64,000 bases of DNA, from assembly GCA_009869945.1 (NCBI GenBank), contig WIXG01000043.1:269431-333430 (forward strand), given 5' to 3'. Positions within the stretch are counted from its first letter, which is position 1; the number at the start of each line of letters is the position of its first letter. The position numbers and the translations under genes were made by a program. The notes under the pieces are model-generated. The model was not told the DNA's origin and did no database searches. It saw only the letters and a program-made list of their open reading frames with translations. Shown one piece after another: positions 27,701-38,900 of this stretch. The DNA is from Mesaphorura yosii (taxonomy: Eukaryota > Arthropoda > Collembola > Poduromorpha > Tullbergiidae).

Positions 27701-30700
27701 TTTATATAGAATGAATATGCGGGTTTTCATAGGAATGTTCGATACAAGCGTATATTATGTTTAATTTTACTTTGCACTTTATGCAAACATTTCATCACAG
27801 GGGATCTCAAATAAATCTCATCGGACTCGTCTTTCAAGGTTTTAATACAAACACTGCAGTAAATAACCAAAAAAAGGATAATGAAAACAAGAAACAATGC
27901 AGTATGTGGCCTTCTGCGTAAACTCTTTCCATTGAAGACGAGCTTAATTCCCAAAATTATGACATTCATGACAGTCATTCATCCGGTTAATTCTGCCCGC
28001 AATGTCCAAAATGACAATTTTGCATTCCGAGCCTCAAATAAAGTTACAAAATAAATGCTAAGTCGAAGCCCGGTTTCACAGACTTACAGAGACATAATCG
28101 TCGTCCTCTGGCAGAATAAATGAGAAGTCTTACAGAGTAAAGACCGTTAGACACACTCAATTTAAAATGGAAAAGTAAAAAAGAAAGTTTCGTCATTGCT
28201 TTCTCCGCGGCCTTTCTGCATTATGATATTTTCCTACAAGTAGGAAGCCGTGCAAGTGCTCAAGTGTCTACTTGTCTTTTGCTCGCCTCGAGAAAATGAG
28301 ACGCTTAAAACTCAGCAATTGCCAATGATTTCACCGCCTATTCTCCTCTCTTTCTCTAAATGTAGCTTTCACCAGGCTAGAACAACAGTAGCAAATTCGC
28401 TAGAGTCCTTTTTCGCTTATTTCATGATGGACCTGTGAAGAAAAGTTCTATTTTCTTACTTGGACTACAAACGTTGCAAGTTATTTCTGGAATGAGACGA
28501 ATAATGTCAACCTCAAACACGGAGATGAACGAGAATGATGTTGCTCCTTCTTCCTCTTAGCCCTTTTAATATCTACAAAAACGCAATTTAGACGCCCGAT
28601 TCTCCTAAACGGACAGAGAATGTAACACTTTCACTCCTTCCAATTTATTACAGCGAGCTCACACAATGAAATTGAATTCGCGTCTTTCGTGGTGAAAGAA
28701 ATGAAAAATTTTTATCATAAAGATAAAGAATTGTGCTCATCTCATCAACATAACAGAACGAAGAAGAGAATTCAGAATGCCGGAATGTACACATACTTCT
28801 CGTGTAGAACGTGAGGGGCTCGCAACTCCACTATAAACGAAAGGTGGCTACACCTCTGGATGGCCTGGCTTGCTGGTGAAAGATTCATTAGGCTCTCTTG
28901 TTTACCTCTCTTGGCGCTGTAGTAGAGTTCCACTAACTTTATTATTTGCATATTCTGTAATCAAATGAGTAAACACACACTTCAAAAACTTTGCTTTTGT
29001 GACTCAACTCATGTATAGTAGTCGTTCTTGACTCTGAGCCACTTGTCAAACTTGGCATGCCAGCTTGAGAAGTTTGGATGCAGGATGAACTCTTGACTCT
29101 GAATCTCTGCTTCGTCAAACTGACACAGGACAGGCACAAAACTTTAGTAATCACGTTATAATTGCACAATAGACAATCTTGTGCAAATAAAAGGATATGA
29201 AAAGTCGACAAATGTCAACACAGCATGTTATGGCTAAAATTTACATTGTGATTCATGTGTACGCATTTGCGAGGGCGAGACTTCTCCGTCCCTTTGTTGC
29301 TGTCATTTGAACAACGGTATTATATATACGATCTGAGATTATGACCGATTCTCCCACCTCTTCCACTTCGTCTTTCTTCAGTTCTGCAATTTACTTCAGC
29401 ATGAATAAGCCACTTTATGTGCAGAAGTTTCAGTTTAACGTCTTCATTAAGCAGAGCACGAGCAATGGCAAACTTGGCAGTAAAACCCAATAACAGTGTG
29501 AACCAAAAATTACTACAGCTAAAAATGAAAGCATAATATAGCGGTTGACAACTTAGAACCGGGACTGGAGACAGGAAGGTAGAGCACAACATCTTGAAAT
29601 CACAACGTTATCGTGACTTGTTGGGCTACGTGTATGAATTATATTCCCTGGTTTCCACTTCATGCAACATTATATTACAAAATGTTTAACTGCGTCCGCG
29701 TTTATGCAGGTAATAAATTTAAACCCAGCAAAAAGCAGGGAATGCTGCTCATTTGTCCAGGTCATTTCCGTGTTAAATTGAGTTTCAAGTTACCATCACT
29801 CAGTCGATTCATATCTGGCTTTGAATTTGGAAAAACGATCAATCCATCATGTTCAAGTTACCAACTGGAGTTTTCGCTTTTCTTTGGTTGCTGCCATACT
29901 GCTGTTGAGGCTTTGACAGCATATGCACATTTCTCGGGGGGAAAGCAAAAGCACAACACAGGTTTGACAACATGAATCAATCAACAATTTTTTCTGTGAG
30001 AATGTAGCGCATATCTTCTCGAGTTGGATCTCAATTTTTGAACCGACAACTTGAATGACTGTCATGAAGGGAAGTGTAAGCTAATTCATACAACGGCAAC
30101 GATCACAACAGACGAAAACGGAAACTAACGCCTAATAATAAAGTTACGAACATCAAGACACAATCCACTTTAATCGTAGCGTACTGTACATCAACAAAGC
30201 TCAAGTTGGAATTTATATTCTTCGTAAAAGCTACAGATAAGAGCAACGCCACAGCCACAAGCAATAAGCAGTTTCAACCTCAACACTTAACTACTGCGTA
30301 GGAGTTCTCGTGTAAAGTGAAACGTTATACCTAATTACATTATCATTTTTACGATTTAAACATTTAAAACAAGGAATTTCAGAACATGTAGTTAGCGTAC
30401 TTTATACATTAAGTAAGAATTGTAAAATGATACTTTATGATTTTCATCAGGTTTTTGTTAACCATGTTCGCAAATAAAAAAATGTTATTGGAGTTGTGTT
30501 AGTATTCAAAATAATTTTAAAATTTGATTTGATAAGTAAAAGTATCAAAAAATTTAAAATTTAAAACTTGTACTAAAAAAAGATTTACGTGACGTGATAT
30601 TTGTCAGATAAAATCGTGGACAAAAATGAGGACAGCCATGAAGCATATTTGGTCAGCCCTTGGCTCTAATTATTAGACTAGCGACAAAATGGAAACAAAC

Positions 30701-32949
30701 AGCGAAACAAAAAGAGAAACACTGACCTGGTGCTAGATTTTTCTTTAAATGGAGATCCGGTTTTACGAAATTGTTCTGCGTCAGTCAGAAGCGAAGTACT
30801 TTCGCCTAAAGATTTGTTTGATTCCAAAAGAGACTGATATCGACTGTCTGGTCCTTCCGATTTTTCAGTAATTTTGGTGAGATTCAATGAGAAGCTCTGG
30901 CCATGAGATTCCATACTTTCTTCCATTTGTAAAGACTTGATAGCAGGGTGAGTTAGAGCAGGAGGAGGTTTTGAAATTGGTGACAGACCCGGCGGAGAAG
31001 TCGTTTTCTTCTCGCAAGATCCATCGTCCAGACTGTCTCGGGTTGAACTCTTCGGACTGCCTTGCCCATTTCCTAGACAATTAACAGCATCGAGTTATTC
31101 ATTCCCAACCCATGCATTACATAATAATTCAGCTTTATACCCTGGCTGGTCAGACTTTTCTTTCCGCTATCTTCAAGTCCCACTGTGAGATTATCAATTT
31201 GACTTGTGAGATTGGAGACTTCGCTCAATTTTCTTTTCTCAGAAAGCGAGAGCTTATCTAAATAATTCGTACAACATTAGTTCATAAACAAATAATTCTA
31301 TTGCACTACTGGTTATTGATCATTTGAGTCATTTCCCACCTTCTTCTTCTCCTTCCAAGTCTTCCAAGGGTGCAATATCCGACATCATTGCTCCAGTACT
31401 CATAAGACTAGCGAGACTTTGCATGTCTTCATCACTGAACCGTATACAAACACGTTTTACCACAGCTGAATTTTACCAGAGCATGAAAACTACATTTGGC
31501 AAACTTACGTGGCTTTCCCTTCTCTTACGAAAACAGATGAGACGGTAAATTTTACAGTAGCCGAAACAATTTTCTTTGATAAAATTTTCATTTTCAGTTC
31601 AGAACTCGTTTGAGTCGGCACTTCAAAGGCATAGTCCTTGACATTGACTGCACAGGAGGCAAGTAAACGTGGTTTTCCAGTTGACACCTAATTTCAGTAA
31701 ATGAAGTAATAACTTCTATAAACTCATTTGCGCATAATTAGACAAAGTAATGTGTTCATGTGTTTTATTCGCGATCAATCTTACATCTTCGACGGTTAAT
31801 TGCCAATCTTTGTCTTCATATTCTTCCGTGCGTGGATCTTTAAAGACGGTTACAGATATTTCTTTACTTTCCGGGATTGGCCACACAATCATGCCCTTCA
31901 GAGGATTTTTCATTGTAGGTTCCCATAACCTCGGCTCGACGACTACCTTTCGGCTGCGTCTGGAAAGTGTGAGTCCTAATTTCTTCGGTTGCCTGCAACA
32001 CCAGAGTTACAATTCATTTATTTTAAGATGACTCGCCAGGAACAGGAACACGACAACATGACGTAATGTCGACTTTAATCAACTTCACTTCATCTTATCT
32101 TTTATGCAAGTAGTCGGTAAGACAGAACAGAACACTTCGACCTCATATTGCATTCGTTATGTAGACTATAGATGTAAGACCACAAATCAATCTTCCTGCT
32201 TCTAATTATTTTCTTCGCATTTATTCTTTACTTTCCTCTACACTTATGGAATCAATAATTATGATCATCCTGTACGTCTGTTAGGTTTTTATACGCGTAG
32301 GATTGTAGAAGGTACACGTTAACTGCCTGACTCCTGATTATCAACTCAGCCAAGAATCAAGCCTACTACACAACAAGAATCGAAGCTCATCCTGAATACT
32401 GATGCCTTTAATAAAATATTCATTTTCTTTATTCGTCACAGGTTCAGAATGTACACAAACTATTCATCAATTATTATAATTCTAGCCCTACAATGTTGGC
32501 TGGACGCATCATCACTACCATCTCACGCAAGCCTCAATTCCGCATAAGGCATGAAACCTCAGTTGTTCAGGAATCAATATCAATGATGGATTTATGGATG
32601 TTTCATTGTTGTGTGTCTGGTAACCACAGATTTCATACGTACTATTTCGGACTGAGACTAGAGTATCGAGAATTGAAAACCTACTCTTCCGTGCTACCAT
32701 CCTCACGCCTAACTTGTGACTTGCGATATCCGCCTTGAGACGCTTAAAGCTAGAAGAGCGACGAAGCGATAAAAATGTGATACCTAATTATTACTGTCTG
32801 CAACGCAATCGCCCAGTCATAGTTGGTAGATAGCTAATGGCTTACCATTTCGATGTGGCTTCAACCTCCAGTTCTTCAAATGAAAACACAAGATTGAATT
32901 TTGATGCCCGCTTATTGACACGATTAAGACGCTTCCACACGGAGCCCAT
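762..32949 (-). CDS. EHBP1: EH domain-binding protein 1 (EHBP1), 20 exons, 3' end missing
   Basis: Adaptor linking endocytic-recycling membranes and Rab8/10-type GTPases to actin (family knowledge). Exons in transcript order: 32846-32949, 31785-31992, 31509-31687, 31340-31434, 31141-31257, 30727-31072, 18706-18847, 12042-12235, 11572-11636, 9196-9306, 8397-8965, 8137-8322, 7455-7511, 7277-7384, 6709-6924, 6469-6627, 6261-6381, 6077-6176, 3581-3654, 762-876. All junctions keep frame, giving 1088 residues. An N-terminal C2 domain (about 1-165) starts [18 protein letters not shown] and contains [15 protein letters not shown]. The CH domain (about 398-520) contains [16 protein letters not shown] and [15 protein letters not shown], then [14 protein letters not shown]. 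Two [23 protein letters not shown] helices precede the bMERB domain (about 952-1088; [28 protein letters not shown]). By homology some 30 residues, possibly a CaaX end, are missing. No NPF motif was seen in these exons. The gene hosts an antisense nested gene and two giant introns. Confidence 0.96.
877..3580. other. EHBP1 intron (exons 19 to 20), no gene seen
   Basis: This 2.7 kb interval lies between two frame-compatible EHBP1 exons. The overlapping open frames around 2731-3092 on the two strands lack any family resemblance and have no clear splice partners. I see no RNA gene or repeat that I can support. Confidence 0.6.
7186..7217. repeat. Perfect 15-bp inverted repeat with 2-base spacer
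   Basis: The arms 7186-7200 and 7203-7217 are exact reverse complements (GTAAAGTGCCCTCAA and its complement), separated by AG. It sits in the EHBP1 intron between exons 14 and 15, about 60 bases downstream of the exon 14 donor in transcript order. The RNA could fold into a tight hairpin on either strand. It may be a relic of a small inverted-repeat element. No function is known. Confidence 0.9.
7689..7957 (+). other. Open frame of unknown nature inside an EHBP1 intron
   Basis: The frame opens after a stop at 7688-7690 and closes with TAA at 7955-7957. It lies antisense to EHBP1 in the intron 7512-8136. The translation is charged, with coding-like composition ([34 protein letters not shown]), but has no ATG near its beginning; the only internal ATG, at 7874, would leave 27 residues. 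It could be a chance frame, a retrocopy fragment or the last exon of a small nested gene. I do not recognise the family. Confidence 0.2.
9919..11553 (+). CDS. Nested unrecognised C2H2 zinc-finger protein with PIP-box-like motif
   Basis: A complete four-exon gene lies on the opposite strand within the EHBP1 intron 9307-11571. Exons are 9919-10170, 10317-10672, 10751-11198 and 11272-11553, with canonical borders and continuous frame, giving 445 residues. The N-terminus is basic and has [12 protein letters not shown] at about 22-33; NKRMADFF resembles a PCNA-interacting peptide, with Asn replacing the usual Gln. An acidic, Ser/Pro-rich linker follows. A finger-like motif (CNKCQEEI...HCRKVTC) begins at about 103, and a canonical C2H2 finger ([23 protein letters not shown]) ends exon 2. 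The C-terminal half is lysine-rich with a late [10 protein letters not shown] motif. A nuclear, DNA- or chromatin-associated role is inferred. I do not recognise an orthologue. Confidence 0.75.
11553..11558 (+). terminator. Polyadenylation signal of the nested gene
   Basis: AATAAA begins on the last base of the nested gene's stop codon. Cleavage 10-30 bases downstream would fall at or inside EHBP1 exon 9 (11572-11636) on the other strand, so the two mature RNAs may overlap antisense. The hexamer is seen; its use is inferred. Confidence 0.5.
12236..18705. other. Large EHBP1 intron (exons 7 to 8)
   Basis: About 6.5 kb separate two EHBP1 exons that join in frame without needing anything between. 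Scattered open frames of 60-130 codons on both strands (for example 15800-16189 and 16381-16734) show no domain or family resemblance. No tRNA, tandem array or intact mobile element was recognised. An alternative EHBP1 exon cannot be excluded. Confidence 0.6.
25815..26045 (-). mobile_element. Decayed Tc1/mariner-like transposase C-terminus
   Basis: The minus strand encodes a stretch with the layout of Tc1-family transposase ends: a run containing ILAKRAS, then [17 protein letters not shown], then a W-K-R segment and EVKGN before the frame ends. An in-frame TGA interrupts it just after the DAWKR residues, so it is a remnant. Neither the catalytic DDE residues nor terminal inverted repeats were found. 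Assignment rests on pattern memory only. Confidence 0.45.
26140..26523 (+). mobile_element. LINE (non-LTR retrotransposon) ORF2 3'-end remnant
   Basis: The plus strand reads [14 protein letters not shown], then SPECKFC, then [13 protein letters not shown] and [11 protein letters not shown] up to a stop at 26521-26523. This matches the conserved tail of ORF2 in Jockey/CR1/R1-type LINEs, where an LLTGH-x-LNxHL motif precedes a Cys/His cluster. Two in-frame stops (near 26190 and 26337) and missing upstream reverse-transcriptase motifs show that it is a dead 3' fragment. It adjoins the opposite-strand transposase relic, so the spot has collected insertions. Confidence 0.7.
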
Positions 32950-34178
32950 ATTGGAACAACACAGAGCAGACGTCTAAGATGGTTTGAAACCACTTATCAA
33001 AATGAGGATTGACGAATTCTACTGCGACTGCGAATAAATTAATCACCGACACGAGAATTAACTTGCACCCAAGTCCCAAATTAACGTAGCTTGGTGTAGT
33101 GATATTTATACGGGACGGTATCTATAAAGACAGAGGAATCACAGGATTAAAATTGTGTGCTTTCCTGTCCATCAGGATCAGGGCCAAAATTTAAAAAGCT
33201 GAACAGCCAGCCGACACCAGCCTAGGAGCTCACCTTGGACAAGCTCAAAACTCTCGGTTATGTTGGACAAAAGACAAGCGTGACCCTTTCAGCTTTGCTT
33301 TGAAGGACTGATTCAGTTCTTACCCGATTCGTCTGAGTCCAGGCCAGCCTTGGGTCTTGATCTGAGTCCCGTATATCCCTATCCAGGGCTTGCTAAATGG
33401 AAGAGCTTCGCTTTACTCATTCGTCACCATCACAAGTCTTCTCGTGACTTGCTTCTTAAAAGAGATAGCAGTTGAACGGCTACACTATTCTGGGAGAACC
33501 TGGCCCTAATTTGTAAAATGTCACTATACTGTCAGAGATTGCTTAGATTGGAAAGAGTAAATGTACAGAGGGCATGATGACGTTACAGTTGCGGCGGCTG
33601 TTATCACAAAAGGTTAAACTCCGTAGTTGCTATTTTTAAGAGAGAATGAGATAAGCAGGCAGGGTCGAGCACATTTAACTTGAAGTTTGGATGTTGATTG
33701 AGCTAAATAATTCACTTCCTCTCTCTCTCTCGTGCGACTCGCCAAATGAATCCAACTACGAATGTTGACTTTTACATGTGATTCACTATTCAAGTGTGTG
33801 GGTTGCCAATTCCTTTAGCCTACAGTGCGGTGGCACGATGACAAAATACTTTCGCTCTCTCAATGTAATCATGCATTCATTCCTCTTTCGGGGCTCGGGG
33901 ATTTAGCACAGGTCGAAGCGGGCACGATGGTCATGAACGGCATAATATAATTTATTAATTGCGTAATAAGGCAGTTTTGGGGAATTTTGGTCGGATTGTT
34001 TACATCAGTTGGGTTGACACCAACCTCAAACGTTCGAAGGGAGTGAAAGTATGCGGAATTCCTTAATGACAGTTGGACAGTTTGGTATGGGCTCAATCAG
34101 CTACACAACATAGGAGAGGTGAACCTTCTTTGCATTTGATCCGAAAGGCACATTCTGAAATTTTATGTGTGCAGGTAG
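32950..34178. promoter_or_regulatory. Divergent intergenic region between EHBP1 and NAA80
   Basis: The two start codons point away from each other across 1.2 kb. The stretch must hold the EHBP1 promoter and 5' UTR and probably those of NAA80. An acceptor-like tract ending in CAG just before the NAA80 ATG suggests an upstream non-coding exon for NAA80. A short CT run sits at about 33720-33731. I could not locate TATA or initiator motifs with confidence. Confidence 0.5.
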
Positions 34179-35302
34179 ATGCCCGCGCCCGGAACCTGTA
34201 TGCGTGAAAAACCCATGTCGTTGAAGGACCATTTGACTTTAGTGCCGTTGCGTGAACGAAGGGAGCTTCTCAATGAATGCGTGGATTTGCTCAATGAGCA
34301 ATGGCCCCGAAGCAAAGGGGCCCGGTAATTACATTAGTGAGCACGCAGTTAACTCTTTAAATTTATGAATGACGACGTCAACTTGCTTTAGGCTGAGGAG
34401 TCTGGAACAATTTGGTCCCTATGAGTTTCCTGTTTCATTACTCTTGGTTGAAAACGTTGGTGGGAATGGGAAGGGGAGATTACTGGGGCACAGTAAAATT
34501 TTACCAGTGCCTTATCACAAGGAGAAATGTTTTATTGAGTCGGGTAGGTTTAGCCCCTTGTCTACGGCCTTGTACTGCTTTTAATTTTGATTTCCCCAAT
34601 TTCAGTCGTTATATCCAAAGAGCTCCGCGGAAAAGGTTACGGGAGAATGATAATGGAAATGACTGAAGCATATGCCAAACGGTTAGCTCACCGCTGATTT
34701 GTTCCGAGGTGTCTTAATTTAACCCTGAGCGATTTCTACAGAAGAGGTGTGAAAGCTGTATACCTGACCACCCATGACCAACAAGGCTTCTATGCTAAAC
34801 TTGGTTATGAACTTTGTGATCCAATTGTTGTTTTCGGTGGCTGCTCAGCAAATATACAGAAGGTATAAAAGAAATCATACTTCATGCCAGCGTCTAATAA
34901 TTGCGTACTCAATTATTTTGAATCATCCAGCTGCTTCTACAAAGCATGGGAGATTCGGATCAGGACCTTGTCTTCAAACGCAGTTGTAGTTTATGCGAAC
35001 CGACTATGAGCAACGGTGACACAGAAAATAAATCCGTCCAAAAAGTGCCAAACCATAGCCATTCAGACGCGCTTCTGCCAAATGCGATAGAAAAAACACC
35101 TGTGCCGTTGAGTTCATGTCTTTCAGCAGCTTCAGCTATTACTCCCTTGTCGCCGCCGCCGCCACCACCACCACCACCACCACCTGCATTGCCAAAAATC
35201 GAGACGGGTAACAGTAAAGTGCAGATCCTGTATCGACCAGATGGTTCTCCTCAGTCGGCCCTCAACGGATCTAAAATGCATATGAGAAAAGTTTTAGATT
35301 AA
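34179..35302 (+). CDS. NAA80: N-alpha-acetyltransferase 80 (actin N-terminal acetyltransferase; NAT6)
   Basis: A GNAT-fold enzyme that acetylates the processed acidic N-terminus of actin (family knowledge). Exons 34179-34324, 34392-34543, 34606-34681, 34742-34862 and 34931-35302 give 288 residues. The start of the core reads LLNEQWPRSKGARLRSL. The acetyl-CoA-binding motif A is KELRGKGYGR (about 104-113). The conserved tail of the fold reads TTHDQQGFYAKLGYELCDP. The C-terminal extension carries eleven prolines in a row (about 240-250), coded by CCG and CCA repeats; in vertebrate NAA80 a comparable tract binds profilin, so that profilin-actin is the substrate. The start could also be the internal Met at residue 8 or 13. 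The gene lies head to head with EHBP1, another actin-linked gene. Confidence 0.93.
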
Positions 35303-35920
35303 TTTTAAGCCACTTGTTACGTATTGAAATGTGACAGTGCCTAACTCTAGTCAAGATTTCGACTTCAATGTGATTAGCGTGTACAGCGCATTCTCCGATT
35401 GACTATTATGGTTATTTTAATGCCGGCTACACCGGGCTATTGTTTTAGCGGCCAGCAAGTGACTTCTTTTAATAACCCGATTAAACCTTGAGTCTGGGGG
35501 CATAACAATTAACAAAGTCGTTAAAACCCATACATGCTTTCAATGCCATTGTTGTACGGCTTTTGTTTTTGATTCCACAGTCGCCTCAGCCGAATCTTGC
35601 ATTTGCCTTGGCTTTGTCAACATTACAGGCTACCCATGCCGTATTGCATTGCCTTGAAATTGAAACAAGCAGCAGCAATAATAAGACTACCCGCTTCGTT
35701 TCAAATACGCGACTCTTTCGCTTGCTCTCCAACCAAGCATTCTCATTGTGCTTGTTAAATCGAATAGTGCAATACGAAAATAGAGGGTGAAAATTCCGTA
35801 TTCTGTTAAATACAATTTATTTCCTTAAAACTGGTTAGTTCCAAGAGCCGGTGCACATTTGTAAATGAATAGTACAAGTTTAACTGCAAGTGAGTAAATT
35901 CAAGTACGAAGTTTCCAATA
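35303..35920. promoter_or_regulatory. Intergenic region, NAA80 3' end and DIDO1-like promoter
   Basis: These 618 bases contain the NAA80 3' UTR, with a possible ATTAAA polyadenylation signal at 35480-35485, and the presumed promoter and 5' UTR of the next gene. A 75-codon frame at 35563-35790 shows no resemblance to any family and is ignored. Confidence 0.5.
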
Positions 35921-38900
35921 ATGGGCGAACCTGTCACTTCCTCCACGCCCGACACGACGGCGGCGATTGGCCCGACGAGAGATTTGCAAGAAGAGGAAGA
36001 GGAAGATGAAATTTCTGCAATGCAAAGATCTATACAAGAGGACTTACCTGCGGAATTCGAAGGTGAAGGCGCTGGGCATCGGACCAGCATTGACAGCATC
36101 GAGGAGATAAGGCAGTATATTGTTTATGTCGAAGATGACGGTACAATATTATTGGATAAGACGGGCATCATGCCAGCGGGTTAGTGTAATAGAATCCGGT
36201 CATGATAGATCTGATAGGCGCGTGTAGTTAGTTTTATAATATTTGTGCCATTAACGTCATGCTGCAGTTCCGTTGACTTTAACTTACCCACACTGAAGTA
36301 ATTCTGTTGTTAACTGTACAGATGCAGATCCCTCCTGCGTCATACCTCTTCGCCTACCAGTAAATAAGTTGGCGGATCCTGAGGATCCCTTACCTGGCGC
36401 TATTCACATGTCTTATCGCAAGACCAGCGAAGCTTTGGCAAAGAGAGAACTGCCAACACTTATGTATAACGCAGACACTGATGAAGTAATCGGAGGTGCG
36501 ACTCAACTGGAAGAGGGTGATTTAGAGTGGGTACAAATCAATCAGAAAGGCGACAGCGAAGAGGGGGCACAAATTTTACCAGAAGAGATTAAAGAAGGTT
36601 AGTTAGTCGACTTGCTTTATTGTAATTCCTTTTCCTCAGAATTACCATTGAGTCACTGCTGCCTGCTATTTTATTACTGTTGCGTGAGAGGGTTGGGTAT
36701 GGTACCTCAGACAGACAAGAAAATGTAGCTAGGTTAGGCGACCGGGATTCTAATTTATTACTCGTCTCGTAGAATGGAAAGGCTTGACTCTCCTCGTTTA
36801 TAGGCTATAATACGTATGTATTTTACAGAACCAGCCACTCAAGCTTTGGAACCAATTCCGGAGCCAGAGCCAACCGTGGCCCCTGCTACCACAACTATTC
36901 CACCTTCTGAAACCACCGAAGCTCCTCCTGATCAAATTGCCTCTCCAATTCCAACTCCTGTTACTACTGCTTCAACATCTATGCCCGATACTGCTGCTCC
37001 AAAACGTGCGTCTGAATCGCAAAAGTCGGCCCAAGTGACAGCGTCTGCTACCGCTGCTAGGGCTCGCCGTTCTCTTCGTCAGGCTGACCGTGCTGAGAAG
37101 CAGGAGGCTGAACGTATTCTAGCAGAAAACAAGCAGATGCTCCAGAGAGAGAAGGAGGAGATGGAGAACTTAAAACCAAAGCTTCCATTGAATACGGTTA
37201 CTCCTTCAGGACACATTGTGGGAGTGGGAATTGCTCCTCCGAGTAAGAAAGAACAGAAGGAAGTGGTAGTAGATGTAGAAGATTCCACGTAAGTTCAATG
37301 TTAGGAAACATATTAATAGTATATTAATATTCGTGAGAATTAGAAATAATTTTTTTTAACAGTAAGAAGAATCCAAAGCGCACGCGTAAGCTTCCGGCCC
37401 ACTTAACTGATCCAAATTATATTCACCCATTGGACGACCAATCTGAAGATCCAGATTTAAAATTTTTCAAAGAGGAAGAGGAAGAGGAGACCGAACCCGA
37501 CCCGGAAGCTGACACCGCTGACGAGGGAGATGATGTTGATGATCCTAATAAGTAAGAAATTCTGAACCGAACATTGCCGAAGTTTCAATAACCAACATTG
37601 CGTGTACTGTAATTTGTGCAGATTGTGGTGCATCTGCCGTCGTCCGCACAATAACCGCTTCATGATCCAATGCGATAGCTGTGAAGACTGGTTTCACGGG
37701 AAATGTGTTGGGGTTACAAAAGCTCAGGGGAAAGTAATCGAAGAATCAGAAATGCAGTGGCATTGCCCATCATGTAAGAAGAAATTGAAGGAACAAGAAG
37801 CTCGCAGCCGGCTCGCTGATAAGAAAGCCAGGGCATCTGGCAAAACTCCAGAAAGTGTGAAAGGTGCTCGGAATTCCACTTCGAGTCGTGAGAATGAGTC
37901 TGCCCGAGATAAAAAGGGGGATCAGATTCCCAGACGTCCATCTACGTTCTCGCCAGACATTACATCTCTTACAGCTGTCAGGAAAGACAAGAACAGTACT
38001 GTTGCACAGAAGGACGACTTGGCGAAGAAAGGCAAATCGGCCAAGTCAAAAGCCATTTGTATTGTTTGCGGAAATGTGGCCCGGAATGGAAGTGAATTTT
38101 GCTCAAATAAATGTGTAATGGAAAAGGCTAAAATGAATACGCCTGAGGTAAGGTTTCTTCGCTGTTGTAACGTTTTTGTGTATGTGCATATAAATTCTTG
38201 TACTGGTCGCCGATCAACACTCATTTGAATTTGTCGTTTGCGTGAATTATTTGAGCATAAAGGTTGTGAACTTGCGTGAAATGCGATGATATTTGTAAAT
38301 CGAATAAAGTAAATTCATTCATTCGGTAAGAAGATGCCTTTCTACCTTCCTTTTGATGGCGACCACAATCGTAATGTGTGCGAATGAATGCATCGGAATT
38401 TGTGTACAAGATTTTACAAACTCCTTATTTGCTCTATGTTATGGCGATTTCTTTTTTTCTTGTTGTCCCACCTAATTTATTAATTTCTCTAATCTTGTGT
38501 TTGTGTTAAATTAATTCAGGAACAAGAAAAGAAGAAGGAATTGGAAAAGAAAGAGTCCGCTGGAGATTCTTTTCTTTCATTCCATAAACTTAAGGCGCCG
38601 AAAAAGGAAGACGACGTGGTTTCTTCAAGCACTGAAAAAAGTTCAAAATCACCAGGTGCGAAGAAACCCGCAGTATCCAATACGAAGCCAGGTATTGTAA
38701 AACAAACATCCAAAGATTCTCCATTGGCGAAGGGCTCTGCGCTACAAAAATTATCCAATCCCGCTGGAGAACCAAAGAAATCCATCAGTGATTCAAGTCA
38801 ACCCGTGGAACCCATCGAAAAAGCGAAGAACAAGCCCGAGGATGCTGGAAAACTACGAAAGAGAACTGAATCTCAAGATAAAGAAAGGACCCAAAAGGTC

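Larger units (their letters stand above)
18848..30726. other. Giant EHBP1 intron (exons 6 to 7)
   Basis: About 11.9 kb of mostly unannotatable AT-rich sequence lies between exons that join in frame. The only recognisable content is a pair of decayed transposon fragments at 25.8-26.5 kb. Frames such as 22450-22917 and 23062-23538 look like chance openings. The region could host alternative exons or enhancers, but nothing in the sequence proves it. Confidence 0.6.

Noticed and set aside
33719-33732. Short CT dinucleotide run
   Set aside because: Too short to be a notable microsatellite; possibly a promoter-associated tract, but nothing supports a function.
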